From contig NZ_PGVE01000012.1 in assembly GCF_002860255.1 (NCBI RefSeq), positions 1-64,000 of the forward strand: 64,000 bases of DNA, read 5' to 3'. Below, piece after piece: positions 50,101 through 58,193 of the stretch (position 1 is its first letter; every line of letters starts with the position of its first letter). Position numbers and translations under genes: made by a program. Source of the DNA: Neobacillus cucumis. Lineage in GTDB: Bacteria; Bacillota; Bacilli; Bacillales; Cytobacillaceae. Below the pieces are notes generated by a model. That model searched no databases. It was given only the letters and a program-made list of their open reading frames with translations, and was not told the DNA's origin.

Positions 50101-50786
50101 GTTTTACTGTTCTCATCCCAATTGACGTAAAAACCGTAGACTTCTTGTTTACTAGTTATTTTGTTTTCTAGACCCTCATTTTTTTGAATAAGAGGGGATG
50201 GATACGTTTTTTGCAGCTGTGATGCAAGCTGTTCCTCAGTGAAACTTTGATTAATTGGTTCAATCCTGCTCGTTGCTTTGCTGTTATTTAATTGAAGGCT
50301 AGGAAACACTGGATCAGTGTTTAGACTTTCAATAAAAATAAATGATACTAATACAATTAATAGAGTAAAGCCTGCAGTCATACGTTTAAAAATCGACCAG
50401 CGTCTTTTAGCAGGATCAAGAAAAACATGATCTTGATTACGATCCATTTTTTTAAGCCCTAAATTGTAAAACCAATGAAAGATAAAATAACATACTAGCC
50501 CAATGAATCCACCCAAGACTGGTGTTAAATTATATCCTTCTAATAAAGGTAAATGAACTAAAGGTAAATCTCGAATGTTAGGAATAAAAAGAGTGATTAA
50601 CATTCCAAGGAATATGGCGATTAGATTAAGACGGAACAAAAGTGAAAGAACAAGTAATAATGGAATTCTAACACTATATATGGGCAAAAAGGCCAGGAAA
50701 AATCCTAGTGAACTCGCAATGGCACCTCTATTACCAGTGACAGGTGCAAAAAAGGATCGAACAACCCACCTAAAAATTCGATGCAC
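47130..50786 (-). CDS. Multidomain GH18-like/polysaccharide deacetylase/processive glycosyltransferase
   Basis: A 1218-residue membrane protein. Residues 1-160: DUF2062-like membrane region with four to five spans. About 210-510: GH18-like domain with GINIDFE (Glu324 as likely acid; first Asp of DxxDxDxE is Asn). About 585-780: NodB deacetylase with TFDDGPD (591-597), SHTFTH (His644, His648) and RPPY (682-685). About 855-1085: GT2 domain with DDGS, DAD (941-943), AED and QRYRW (QxxRW, 1069-1073). Further spans follow. It resembles enzymes that make, deacetylate and trim beta-linked N-acetylglucosamine polymers. GTG start 50786 behind AGGAGG. Confidence 0.88.
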   Translation of the reverse strand: MHRIFRWVVRSFFAPVTGNRGAIASSLGFFLAFLPIYSVRIPLLLVLSLLFRLNLIAIFLGMLITLFIPNIRDLPLVHLPLLEGYNLTPVLGGFIGLVCYFIFHWFYNLGLKKMDRNQDHVFLDPAKRRWSIFKRMTAGFTLLIVLVSFIFIESLNTDPVFPSLQLNNSKATSRIEPINQSFTEEQLASQLQKTYPSPLIQKNEGLENKITSKQEVYGFYVNWDENSKTSFKNNINSITTLVPEWLQLTTDLTFNASTDPSIIKEAKAHQIKILPVVNNFINNKWDAETLHRLFTTPGAEDSFIKNMLTYVRTNDFAGINIDFENINPNDKANLTKFINKVSKQFHQHGLLVSIDVPPNNTTFDYTSLAKDVDRMFVMLYDQHNSLSKPGPVAPLDWVKESLKQLNIPSEKLIVSLGSYGYDWEENGKEAAKTVTFGDIMNLGIGTNLKIQWNKQVGNPYLRYKINGKNHIVWFLDAATFYNQMKTAIASGSRGIAVWRLGSEDPSIWKYMNKPKAMDQPSNALKTIISPDPVHYSGAGEILTVVSQSEKGKRAIQMDSQGLIQNESYSKLPKPFEVVRYGKPKKKEIVLTFDDGPDSIYTPQILDILDKYHIKGSFFIVGENAVQHPSLIKRMINEGHEVGSHTFTHPDVASTAPWQTKLELNANQRLFEEITGRSMTLFRPPYVADAEPSTKSELLPIMRAQDMGYTMVGELIDTDDWQRPSSNQIVKRVLEQLPKGNVILFHDSGGDRSNTVKALPIIIKELKKRGYTFTTIGNLVGKTNGQIMPSAKQDNPYLVYDKAIFKLMQGWSYGLTILFYSAIILGILRLLIFIFLSRKQVKEYKETVIDPAFTPFVSVVIAAYNEEKVICKTVDSILSSDYPSFEVLVIDDGSKDDTAMVVQNTYEKHPFVRLIKKANGGKSSAVNLGFKEAKGKIVVALDADTLIAENAISLLVNHFRNNKVAAVSGNVKVGNKGNLLTNWQHIEYVTGFNLERRAFAALNCITVVPGAIGAWRKTDVEEAGYFQEDTLAEDTDITLTLLRQGKKIEFEEKAFAFTEVPEDIKSLSKQRYRWVYGTLQCLWKHREALFNKKHNSLGFVGLPNMWIFQYIYQTISPIADLLFIIALFNGHPGKAVIGFILFYLLDFVTSLYAFRLEKESPKPLVSLFLQRILYKQLMTYVVIKSIFSAIKGVTVGWNKLKRKGNVTQETYMVNVKENM

Positions 50787-50884
50787 AATATTCCTCCTTA
50801 TATGTGTGGCGTTGTGATGTATTGTTAAATTTTAGAATATAAGTTTATCCCTAATTTAAAGGTTACATTTTCTAAGTTTTTTCG

Positions 50885-50981
50885 ACAAAAAAAGACTACC
50901 AACAAAAGGTTAGGTAGTCATTAATGGATTTTGGGGGTAGGTTGAAATGTTTTTTTCATTACTTAATGGTACTTGTGTCAA
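50885..50981 (-). ncRNA. Possible small RNA or attenuated leader upstream of the polysaccharide gene
   Basis: On the minus strand GACTACC and GGTAGTC form a terminator stem followed by seven T (50886-50919). TTGACA (50976-50981) could be a -35 box with a weak -10 (TGAAAA, 50953-50958). Either a ~60-nt RNA or a leader that ends transcription about 100 bases before the gene. Otherwise the 50787-51100 gap is empty. Confidence 0.4.
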
Positions 50982-51100
50982 TTCTTGGTTTTTATACACT
51001 TTATTAACACAAAAAAACTAGAAGTATACCCCCATAAACAATTAAGGATTTGGCGAAATTTGTATTACAATCCTGAATAAAAAGACAAAAGGGGAAAAAT

Positions 51101-51712
51101 ATGAACAAAAGAGCCATTGGAGCCCTAACCATGGTATTGGTAGGTTCCGTTACGTTTTCTCTCACCAACAATTTGTTAGCTGATCAATCTATTAAACAAC
51201 TAACTCAACCAAATAATCTGCCTATTTCCGATGAACAAAAAACAGCTGTTCAGATCGACTCAACAGAAAAAAATATAAATCAATCATCAAAAACAGCAGA
51301 TGAAATAACTACTGCAAAAAATACAGTAGTAGAACAAAAACCTGTAACAGAAACAAACACCGTGAAAACCACGGTACTAAATAAGCCAGTTACGCAACAA
51401 GCAAAGAGTAAAAACACTGCGACTCAAATTCAAAAGAATACCACAACTGTAATTGTTACATCATCTTCAAGTAAACCGACAGCATCCGTAGCTACAACCA
51501 CGCAAAATCAGAAAACAACTGCACCTATGACACAAAGTACGAAACCAACTACTACAGGTGCCACCAGCACGAAGACAACTACAACGACTGCATCGACAAC
51601 CTCGCCAACAACTACAGCGACAACGAATCATGGACAACAAGTCTCACAAGATGCAAAAGCAAAAGCTGCGATCAATAAAGCTCAAAAAGTAACCCCCGGT
51701 AAGAAAAAGTAA
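51101..51712 (+). CDS. Thr-rich secreted protein
   Basis: A 203-residue protein: signal peptide (about 1-28, ALTMVLVGSVTFSLTNNLLA) and then an extended Thr/Ser/Lys/Gln-rich chain with stretches such as TTTTTASTTSPTTTATT, ending in a basic KKVTPGKKK-like tail. No folded domain, lipobox or LPxTG is present. It looks like a secreted, wall-associated linear polypeptide. AAGGGG precedes ATG 51101. It is divergent from the polysaccharide synthase gene, which may hint at a shared surface role, but that is speculation. Confidence 0.6.
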   Translation: MNKRAIGALTMVLVGSVTFSLTNNLLADQSIKQLTQPNNLPISDEQKTAVQIDSTEKNINQSSKTADEITTAKNTVVEQKPVTETNTVKTTVLNKPVTQQAKSKNTATQIQKNTTTVIVTSSSSKPTASVATTTQNQKTTAPMTQSTKPTTTGATSTKTTTTTASTTSPTTTATTNHGQQVSQDAKAKAAINKAQKVTPGKKK

Positions 51713-51718
51713 ATTTTT

Positions 51719-51752
51719 TAAAAGGATCGCCTTAATAAGGGGATCTTTTTTT
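51719..51752 (+). terminator. Terminator of the Thr-rich protein gene
   Basis: AAGGATCGCCTT and AAGGGGATCTTT pair imperfectly with a T run. Confidence 0.7.
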
Positions 51753-51818
51753 ACCTCAGTATAAAAAGGAAATAAAAGCCTATAATAACTGTATATAATT
51801 ATTTAAGGATGATCTCCC

Positions 51819-52331
51819 ATGATATACATTTATAATGATTACGGCGGTACACATACTACTTCTATGGCAGCAGCCTATCATTTAAAACAATTACCTCAAT
51901 CTGAAAGAAAACTGACTACAGACGAAATATTGAATATAAACTATTTTAATAAGCTGACAAAAGAACAATTCGGAAGGCTAATATATCATGGTAAAGATGA
52001 AGAGGGGAACTTAGTTTATACGATTGGACGGAAAAGGGATAAACTTGTAGTACCTGCATTGAAAGAAATGGCTTTAATGCTGCAAGAAAAATTTCATTTT
52101 AAAGAAAAAATTATTTTCTCTAATACCTCACCAACCGTTCCATTGACTATGTCTCTTGGGGGATTTTTTTCGAGAGGTTTGAAGATAGATTTTATTGGTG
52201 TACCGTTGTTAGTAAATGGGGCCAAACAATGTTGTGATAATATTTATAGGTTAGTTGAAAACACCAAACACATTGCCCATACCTATAACGAAAATGTTAT
52301 TATCCTACAAAATGAAATGTACAAGGACTAA
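51819..52331 (+). CDS. DUF3189-family protein
   Basis: A 170-residue protein found mainly in spore formers, starting MIYIYNDYGGTHTTSMAAAYH, which is the DUF3189 signature and resembles a nucleotide-binding beta-turn. Later GKDEEGNLVYTIGRKRDK and FIGVPLLVNGAKQCC. Function unknown. No signal peptide. AAGGATGA precedes the ATG. It converges with a small membrane-protein gene; they share a terminator. Confidence 0.75.
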   Translation: MIYIYNDYGGTHTTSMAAAYHLKQLPQSERKLTTDEILNINYFNKLTKEQFGRLIYHGKDEEGNLVYTIGRKRDKLVVPALKEMALMLQEKFHFKEKIIFSNTSPTVPLTMSLGGFFSRGLKIDFIGVPLLVNGAKQCCDNIYRLVENTKHIAHTYNENVIILQNEMYKD

Positions 52332-52333
52332 TA

Positions 52334-52368
52334 AGTAAAGACCGCTATCATCTAGCGGTCTTTACTTA
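52334..52368. terminator. Bidirectional terminator overlapping a coding end
   Basis: AAGTAAAGACCGCTA and TAGCGGTCTTTACTT form a perfect 15-bp stem. Its right arm encodes the last codons of the minus-strand gene. Confidence 0.85.
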
Positions 52369-52699
52369 TTCCTTTACTTTTGCTATAGTCCCAATACTTA
52401 AGGGTATCCGTTTGTCCAGTTGGTTCACTTTTTAAAATATGACCGTCTTTATCTTTGAAAACTTCATATTCCTCGTACGTTTCTAGGATAAAACCATCTT
52501 TCTTTTCTCGTTTGACGAGTCTCTCTTCGGTATCCGGTACATCCGTTGATGGTTCCACCGCAGCTGGCAGTGCTTGAACAGGTTGCTCGTTCGAATAGGC
52601 ATAGTCTTTATTTAAGAATGAGTAGGGTGAATCAAGATAAGCCGAAAAGCCTAAGAGAATCACAACGAAAAAAACACTGAAATAGGTTTTTCTTTTCAT
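52352..52699 (-). CDS. Small membrane-anchored or secreted hypothetical protein
   Basis: A 115-residue protein with an N-terminal signal/anchor (KRKTYFSVFFVVILLGFSAYL) and an extracellular charged domain containing VKREKKDGFILETYEEYEVFKDKDGHILKSEPT. No family recognised. ATG 52699 has AGGAG at 7 bases; upstream in-frame starts do not. The stop codon lies inside the shared terminator hairpin. Confidence 0.6.
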   Translation of the reverse strand: MKRKTYFSVFFVVILLGFSAYLDSPYSFLNKDYAYSNEQPVQALPAAVEPSTDVPDTEERLVKREKKDGFILETYEEYEVFKDKDGHILKSEPTGQTDTLKYWDYSKSKGISKDR

Positions 52700-52771
52700 G
52701 TCCATGCTCCTCATTTCTACCAGAATCCTCAAACCCATTTTATGCATGTCCAAGAAACATATGCCTTAAAA

Positions 52772-53941
52772 TTAGCGATTGGATAGTTTAACAAGATTTA
52801 CCTGAGGACGGAAGAGAAGAAATAAAACAAAAGCGGCAATCGTTATAACAGCACCAGAAATATAAGGAAGGCCTATGGTTATCGAATATAACCAACCCCC
52901 CAGTGTCGGGCCAATAATCCTGCCTAATGAATCAAACGAAGATAATAAGCCAGTTGAGTGCCCATGACCAGCTGAAGAAGTCTTTGTCAGTAAAGACGAG
53001 ACACTTGGACGGATTACACCATTCCCTAAACCAAAAATGGTTAAAAAGATCGCAGCCGTTGTAAAACTATGTACAAGCAAAATTAATCCAAACCCAATGG
53101 CCGAGACGATCATACCGCCTTGAATAACGGAATTCTCACCATATTTTTTTGTTAATCTGCCAACCAACCCACCTTGAACCAGGGCACTGCCGAAGCCCAT
53201 TATCATAAAAATAATCCCTAGCTGGATTGAATCTAAACCGGCTTTTTTAGCTGCAAAATAAGCAAACGTTGCTTCAAGACCAGACAGCGAGAGAGAAATT
53301 AAAAACTGCACGAAAAACAGGATAGAGGTGGCACCATTAAGCGCTTTCCAGAAAGGTGGTCTTTTTTGAACCGTTTCGCTTCCTTTTTGTTTTGATTCCT
53401 TCAATAAAATGAATACAAGGATTAACGTAATAAAAGAAGACCCACTTGCCAGATAAAAGGGCATATTTAAGCTAATTTTCGAAAAAATCCCACCTATTGC
53501 CGGACCAAAAACAAAGCCAAGTCCTGTTGCCGCTCCTACAATCCCCATCCCTTTTCCTCGGTTTTCCTCCGTGGTAATGTCAGCCACATAAGCCATAGCG
53601 GTAGGCATATTGGCTGAAGATAAAATTCCTCCTATGATTCTTGCCACAAACAACATCCATAATTGAGTGGAGATGGCCTGAATAAAAAAGGAGAGAGCAA
53701 GACCGGCAATACCGAGCATCATCACTGGCTTTCTCCCGATCCGGTCTGATACTTGCCCCCAAATCGGAGCGAAAATCAGCTGCATAAGTGAGTATACGGA
53801 CATTAACAAGCCGAGTTCGGTTGGACTTGCACCAATTTCCTTTGCATAAAAAGGTAAAACCGGAATAATGATTCCAAAACCAACCATTACTAAAAACATA
53901 ACAAGAAACAAGATAGGTAAAGCCTTCTTTGTTTCCATCAT
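52772..53941 (-). CDS. MFS multidrug efflux transporter (TetA/NorA-type)
   Basis: A 389-residue, 12-span transporter of the DHA1 group. Motif A is GQVSDRIGRKP (near residue 60), repeated weakly in the second half (GRLTKKYGENS). Motif C is GLGFVFGPAIGG in helix 5. The N-terminus has FGIIIPVLPFYA, typical of TetA-like pumps. Likely proton-driven drug export; substrate unknown. ATG 53941 and 53938 both follow GGGGGTGAG; the ORF start at 53992 is not supported. Confidence 0.87.
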   Translation of the reverse strand: MMETKKALPILFLVMFLVMVGFGIIIPVLPFYAKEIGASPTELGLLMSVYSLMQLIFAPIWGQVSDRIGRKPVMMLGIAGLALSFFIQAISTQLWMLFVARIIGGILSSANMPTAMAYVADITTEENRGKGMGIVGAATGLGFVFGPAIGGIFSKISLNMPFYLASGSSFITLILVFILLKESKQKGSETVQKRPPFWKALNGATSILFFVQFLISLSLSGLEATFAYFAAKKAGLDSIQLGIIFMIMGFGSALVQGGLVGRLTKKYGENSVIQGGMIVSAIGFGLILLVHSFTTAAIFLTIFGLGNGVIRPSVSSLLTKTSSAGHGHSTGLLSSFDSLGRIIGPTLGGWLYSITIGLPYISGAVITIAAFVLFLLFRPQVNLVKLSNR

Positions 53942-54039
53942 TCTCACCCCCCTAATTAAGGATAAAGGAAATAGATGTTTTAAAACAAGCATTTATATCC
54001 CATTATTTCCTTGCTTGGAAATCGTATGCAGCGAAAAAA

Positions 54040-54072
54040 AAAACACATCTTAACGCGAAGATGTGTTTTGTC
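54040..54072 (-). terminator. Terminator of the phn operon
   Basis: On the minus strand AACACATCTT and AAGATGTGTT form a 10-bp stem, then a long T run. Confidence 0.85.
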
Positions 54073-55707
54073 TTATTTAACTACTTTTCTTGTACTTTCA
54101 GAAGCAAAATCTGCAATCAGAACAAGAATCATATAACATAGGAGCAGCAAGGTAATTTGTGTGTAATTGAAATAACTCATGGCGAGCTTAAAGTCCATAC
54201 CCAAACCACCAGCTCCAACAAATCCAACCACTATGGTTGTTCTCATGATGACTTCCCAGCGATAAAGAATATAAGTAAGAAATCTAGGTAAAACCATTGG
54301 CAGGATCCCATAAAAGAAAGACTCCATTTTGGAGGCCCCTGCTGTGGCCAAATTCCGAATGGGACGCGAATCCATGTCTTCAATTACTTCAGCCCACAGC
54401 TTACCCAATATTCCGAAGTTATGCAGAGCAAGAGCAATGGCTCCTGGTAAAAGACCCGGTTTAAAAATAAAGATAATCATCATGGCCCAAACTAGTTCAG
54501 GAACGGCCCTAGAAAAAATATAAGCAAGTCGTACAAAAGCAAATAATGGCCAATTATACCATTTTTTCATTCCAGTTAACTTTCCATTAGCGATGTTGCG
54601 TGCCGCAGGAATCACCGTTAAGAAAGCTGTTACTGTTGCGAATCCAATCGCCATAATACTCATTTCCAGCGTTTCTAGCGTGAGTTTCAATGCATCTGAC
54701 CAGCTTTTAGTATCGAGGAAGGCAGGGTGGTCAATGCCAATCCCTATTAGTCCGCCGAAAAACCTTTTCGCGGCTTCGATATTTCTATCCGAAAAGAGCT
54801 CAAAAAATTGGGCATTGTCACCGATATTAATATAAACCCATGAGCCAATAATCAGTACTAGCGTAAAAAAGACAGATCTCCATCCAGAGCTAAAACCACG
54901 CTGTTTCTTTCTCTCGGTTAAGGTCCGGCGGACATAATTGCTCCATAAATCCACAAAGATAACAAGTCCGATGAGAAAAAATACAAACGCCCAAACCCGG
55001 TCATATTTTAAATCCTGTAAAGATAGTTGAATTTGATAACCTAACCCTCCAAGACCAATAAAGCTCATGATTGCCGAAGAACGGATGGCACATTCAAATC
55101 GATACATGGTGTAACTGATCATATCTGCCCAAACTAAAGGGAGGTAGCCATAAATAAGTGTTTGCCTCTTAGATGCTCCTGATGTTATTAATGCTTTAAT
55201 CGGTTCTTCAGATACATCATTAAGCATATCCGCAAAAATCCGGCCCAAAATTCCACCATAGGGAATCGCGAGAGCAAATATTGCTGCGAAAGGGGAAAGT
55301 CCAACTGCCGCAACAAAAAGCCATGCCCAAATGAGTTCATGTATGGAACGAGTAAACCCTAAAATCCCTCTAAAAAACACTTTTGACACCAATTTAGAGA
55401 TTTTTGAGGAAGTCAATACTCCTGAAGCAAGGATCCCAACCACAAAAGCATAAAGGAGGGCGAGCGACATCCCAGCAACGGCATACGCTAATGTAATCCA
55501 TGAAGATTCCAGACCCAGAAGGAGAACATCAGGGGAGAGGTCAGGATGAAAAAGGCCTTCAAATATTTGTATCAGAGTTGGAATTCCGCCGGAGTGAAAT
55601 AAATCCGCATTCCATTTAATAGAAAAGAGACTCCATACAAAAATAGCAATCAAGAGAAGTGAGAGTAAAAAGCGATTATGCAATCGAAAAAAGCGGGCTA
55701 ATTTCAT
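54073..55707 (-). CDS. phnE: Phosphonate-type ABC permease, fused double PhnE
   Basis: A 544-residue permease that is two PhnE units joined end to end. Each half has about six spans and its own ABC-contact (EAA) loop: EPIKALITSGASKRQTLIYGYLP near residue 170 and RPIRNLATAGASKMESFFYGILP near residue 445. The halves also repeat RSIHELIWAW / RAVPELVWAM. Most bacteria assemble a PhnE dimer; here one chain replaces it. It overlaps phnC by 4 bases. Imports phosphonate, phosphite or a related anion. Confidence 0.9.
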   Translation of the reverse strand: MKLARFFRLHNRFLLSLLLIAIFVWSLFSIKWNADLFHSGGIPTLIQIFEGLFHPDLSPDVLLLGLESSWITLAYAVAGMSLALLYAFVVGILASGVLTSSKISKLVSKVFFRGILGFTRSIHELIWAWLFVAAVGLSPFAAIFALAIPYGGILGRIFADMLNDVSEEPIKALITSGASKRQTLIYGYLPLVWADMISYTMYRFECAIRSSAIMSFIGLGGLGYQIQLSLQDLKYDRVWAFVFFLIGLVIFVDLWSNYVRRTLTERKKQRGFSSGWRSVFFTLVLIIGSWVYINIGDNAQFFELFSDRNIEAAKRFFGGLIGIGIDHPAFLDTKSWSDALKLTLETLEMSIMAIGFATVTAFLTVIPAARNIANGKLTGMKKWYNWPLFAFVRLAYIFSRAVPELVWAMMIIFIFKPGLLPGAIALALHNFGILGKLWAEVIEDMDSRPIRNLATAGASKMESFFYGILPMVLPRFLTYILYRWEVIMRTTIVVGFVGAGGLGMDFKLAMSYFNYTQITLLLLCYMILVLIADFASESTRKVVK

Positions 55708-56462
55708 ACCATACCACCGCTTTTGATTTGGTATAATTCAGCAAGAAGGTCATCCGTTACTTGCGCCGTCGGTAAGTCAAAGAATATCTCACCGTTTTTC
55801 ATTGCAATGATCCTTGTAAAATACTTTCTCGCATATTCAACGGAGTGGAGACTGGTTATTAAGGTTTGCTTTTCCTCGGTTATTAATTTCGTTAGCATGG
55901 TTAAAATATCATCAGCTCTTGCGGGATCTAGAGAAGCAACTGGCTCGTCAGCTAAAATAATTTCCGGATTTTGAACCATTAACCTTGCCATGGCTACACG
56001 CTGCTGCTCACCTCCTGATAAATGGGAGGTAATTTCATAAGCTTTTTCATGAAGTCCAACACGTTCCAACGCTTTCATCGCTAGCTCTTTCTCATGAGGA
56101 ACCAATAAAGAGAAAAGTGATTTTAAGGTACCCCATTCAGCAAGTTTTCCAGCAAGGACATTATGAATTACAGCAAGCGGTCCAATTAAATCAAATTGCT
56201 GGCGAATAACGCCAACTTTTTTTGCTAAGACTTTTCCTTTTTTATAACCAATAAGGGGCTGCCCATCGATTAGAAGGTCCCCCTCTGAAATTGGCACAAG
56301 CCCAATAATAGAATTAAGCAGAGTGGTTTTACCCGCTCCGCTTGGTCCAATCAAGGCCACTAATTCACCTTGTTTTATGGTAAAAGAAAGGGAAGATAAG
56401 GCTATCTTCCTCTCAAAGTGTTTTGTTAAATTTTTGGCTTCAATCATATTTTTTGAAGACAT
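55704..56462 (-). CDS. phnC: Phosphonate-type ABC transporter ATPase
   Basis: A 252-residue ATPase that powers the transporter. Walker A GPSGAGKTT (near residue 38), Q-loop in VIRQQFDL, signature LSGGEQQRVAMAR, Walker B IILADEP and the switch His in ITSLHSVEYA are all intact. It sits 14 bases after phnD and overlaps phnE, so the three genes form one operon. Confidence 0.93.
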   Translation of the reverse strand: MSSKNMIEAKNLTKHFERKIALSSLSFTIKQGELVALIGPSGAGKTTLLNSIIGLVPISEGDLLIDGQPLIGYKKGKVLAKKVGVIRQQFDLIGPLAVIHNVLAGKLAEWGTLKSLFSLLVPHEKELAMKALERVGLHEKAYEITSHLSGGEQQRVAMARLMVQNPEIILADEPVASLDPARADDILTMLTKLITEEKQTLITSLHSVEYARKYFTRIIAMKNGEIFFDLPTAQVTDDLLAELYQIKSGGMV

Positions 56463-56476
56463 TTCTATAACACCTA

Positions 56477-57382
56477 CTACTTAATGATGTTTAATTCTTT
56501 TGCTACCTTTTGGATCTTTTTGTAATTATCATTTTTTGTTTCGATAAATTTATCTGTTTGGAAGAAGTCAGTAATCTCTTTTTGATTTGTTGTAATTGAG
56601 AGAATCGCATCTTCTACCTTTTTCTTAGCGCCGTCTCCGAAGACATCATCAACATTGCTATTGATCGTCCAGTTATAGTCAAAGAAAGCAGGAGTAGTAT
56701 AGAATACCTTCACTTTATTGGAATCTACTTTTCCTTCTTTTACAGCAGCTTCCCAAACGGCTTCGTTTAAGGCGCCGGCTTTGAACGCACCAGATTCTAC
56801 TAATTTATAGGTAGTATCATGTGAGCCAGAGAAGTTTGGTTTTCCATCAAAGTCCTTATTAGGGTCGATTCCAGCTTCTGTTAGGAAATAACGTGGCATT
56901 AAATGTCCTGAAGTCGAGCTTTCGCTTCCAAAAGTAAAGGATTTACCTTTTAAATCCTCCAGCTTTGTAATTCCTGAATTCGGTTGAGTAATGAATACAG
57001 AGTGGAATTCAGCATCTCTAGGTCTTTGCGCGAAGCTTTCAGCACCTGGTACAAGGTTAACCGCTTGGACACTAGTTAAACCGCCGAACCATGCCATATG
57101 AATTTCTCCACGTTGGAATCCTGTTACAAGTGCAGCATAGTCAACAGATGGAACAAATTCTACCTTCATCCCAGTTTTTTCACTAAGATATTTTGCTACT
57201 GCCGTCATCCCTTTATCAAGATCGGCCGCATTTTGGTCAGGTATCGCACCAATTTTGAAAACTTCCTTTGTATTAGTCGTTTCTTTTTTTGATTCGCTAG
57301 CTTTATCATCTTGTTGGCTGACGCATGCAGCTAGTGAAAAGACGAGCATAGCTAATAATAACACAGATAACCATTTCTTCAT
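56477..57382 (-). CDS. phnD: Phosphate/phosphonate-binding lipoprotein
   Basis: A 301-residue substrate-binding lipoprotein: lipobox SLAAC, then the PhnD-type fold with FKIGAIPDQNAADLDKG, MAWFGGLTSVQA, SFTFGSESSTSGHLMPRYFL (the anion-binding Ser-rich loop) and GALNEAVWEAA. Start 57382 has GAGGTG at nine bases; GTG 57394 lies within that site. First gene of phnD-phnC-phnE. No C-P lyase or phosphonatase gene is in the window, so phosphite or phosphonate specificity cannot be told. Confidence 0.92.
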   Translation of the reverse strand: MKKWLSVLLLAMLVFSLAACVSQQDDKASESKKETTNTKEVFKIGAIPDQNAADLDKGMTAVAKYLSEKTGMKVEFVPSVDYAALVTGFQRGEIHMAWFGGLTSVQAVNLVPGAESFAQRPRDAEFHSVFITQPNSGITKLEDLKGKSFTFGSESSTSGHLMPRYFLTEAGIDPNKDFDGKPNFSGSHDTTYKLVESGAFKAGALNEAVWEAAVKEGKVDSNKVKVFYTTPAFFDYNWTINSNVDDVFGDGAKKKVEDAILSITTNQKEITDFFQTDKFIETKNDNYKKIQKVAKELNIIK

Positions 57383-57542
57383 AAATTTCCGCACCTCATA
57401 GTAATAATATTCTTATGCCTATTTCAGTATAAAGAAAGTCATTAATCGAATAAATTCATTTAATCTATTTATTCTATAATAACTAATAGATTATATAGAT
57501 AGATAAACCAAAAATTATTTTTATTATCTAACTTTATAAATT

Positions 57543-57567
57543 AAAACCTCTGCTTTTAGGCAGAGGT
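57543..57567 (-). terminator. Terminator after the ABC-F remnant
   Basis: On the minus strand CCTCTGC and GCAGAGG stem, then TTTTAATTT. It probably ended the original ABC-F gene. Confidence 0.6.
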
Positions 57568-57581
57568 CGAGTAATACTATC

Positions 57582-57764
57582 TTAAACTGTCATTTGTGAC
57601 CATTCTTCGACATTACAAACTTTTGTTACCCAATCTTCGTAGAAATCAGGTTCGTGGCATACTAACACAACAGTTCCTTTATTCTGCAAGTAATGAAAAG
57701 AAACATCATTAAATAAAGTTCGATCTCCAAATGTGTGGGATAAATTTTCAACAGTTAATCTAAT
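57582..57764 (-). pseudogene. ABC-F ATPase remnant, internally deleted
   Basis: Read on the minus strand, this 60-codon frame encodes TVENLSHTFGDRTLFNDVSF, the start of an ABC-F ATPase. It runs directly into a C-terminal piece (NKGTVVLVCHEPDFYEDWVTKV, then NVEEWSQMTV and a stop). Walker A, the signature, Walker B and nearly 90% of the protein are missing. The expected ATG is ATT preceded by an in-frame TGA. A terminator still follows. This is the scar of a large in-frame deletion. Confidence 0.7.
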
Positions 57765-57792
57765 TTTTCATTAGGATTGATGAAGACGTTTA

Positions 57793-57821
57793 AACATGCT
57801 ATACAACTTGTACATATAATA
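57793..57821 (+). promoter_or_regulatory. Sigma-K-like promoter of the GerPF-like gene
   Basis: AACA (57793-57796), a 16-bp spacer and CATATAATA (57813-57821) fit the sigma-K consensus very well. gerP genes are sigma-K controlled in B. subtilis. Confidence 0.55.
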
Positions 57822-57847
57822 GAAAAAAGGAGGGAAGGAGTGTTTGT

Positions 57848-58066
57848 ATGGCGGCATACAATCAAGATGGAATTACCATCGGCACCATTTCAGGGGGAAT
57901 TGTAAACTTTGGCGGCGCGGTCACAATTGCTCCGATATCTATCACAAAGACAATCTCAGGATCAGGTTCAGGTAATCAGGGAGAATCCACTACAACAAGC
58001 AGTGGAAGTAATTCTTTAAGTGAAATTGATTTATCTGGAATTCTAAATACAATCAGACGGAGTTAA
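57848..58066 (+). CDS. GerPF-like spore germination protein
   Basis: A 72-residue protein with the GerPF pattern: IGTISGGIVNFGGAVTIAPISITKT, GSGSGNQGE, then a Ser/Thr-rich part and a short C-terminal helix (IDLSGILNTIRRS). GerP proteins make the spore coat permeable to germinants. AGGAG lies 7 bases before ATG 57848. It stands alone, apart from the three related genes at 17.2-17.9 kb, behind a sigma-K-like promoter. The 3' terminator stem begins inside its last codons. Confidence 0.8.
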   Translation: MAAYNQDGITIGTISGGIVNFGGAVTIAPISITKTISGSGSGNQGESTTTSSGSNSLSEIDLSGILNTIRRS

Positions 58067-58090
58067 ACATAACCCCGTCTGATTTTTTTA
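58048..58090 (+). terminator. Terminator of the GerPF-like gene
   Basis: AATCAGACGG and CCGTCTGATT form a 10-bp stem, then seven T; the left arm overlaps the coding end. Confidence 0.85.
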
Positions 58091-58193
58091 GTTTTTAAGT
58101 GCTTTTATGCATTAATTGATTGGCTCTGTTCTTTTTTCTTAAGATGAGAAACTTATTTAAGATAAGTAAGTAGTGGATTTATCACTTGAGTCC

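Noticed and set aside
57098..57292. Plus-strand frame opposite phnD and similar antisense frames elsewhere
   Set aside because: All lie inside strong genes on the other strand and lack ribosome binding sites.
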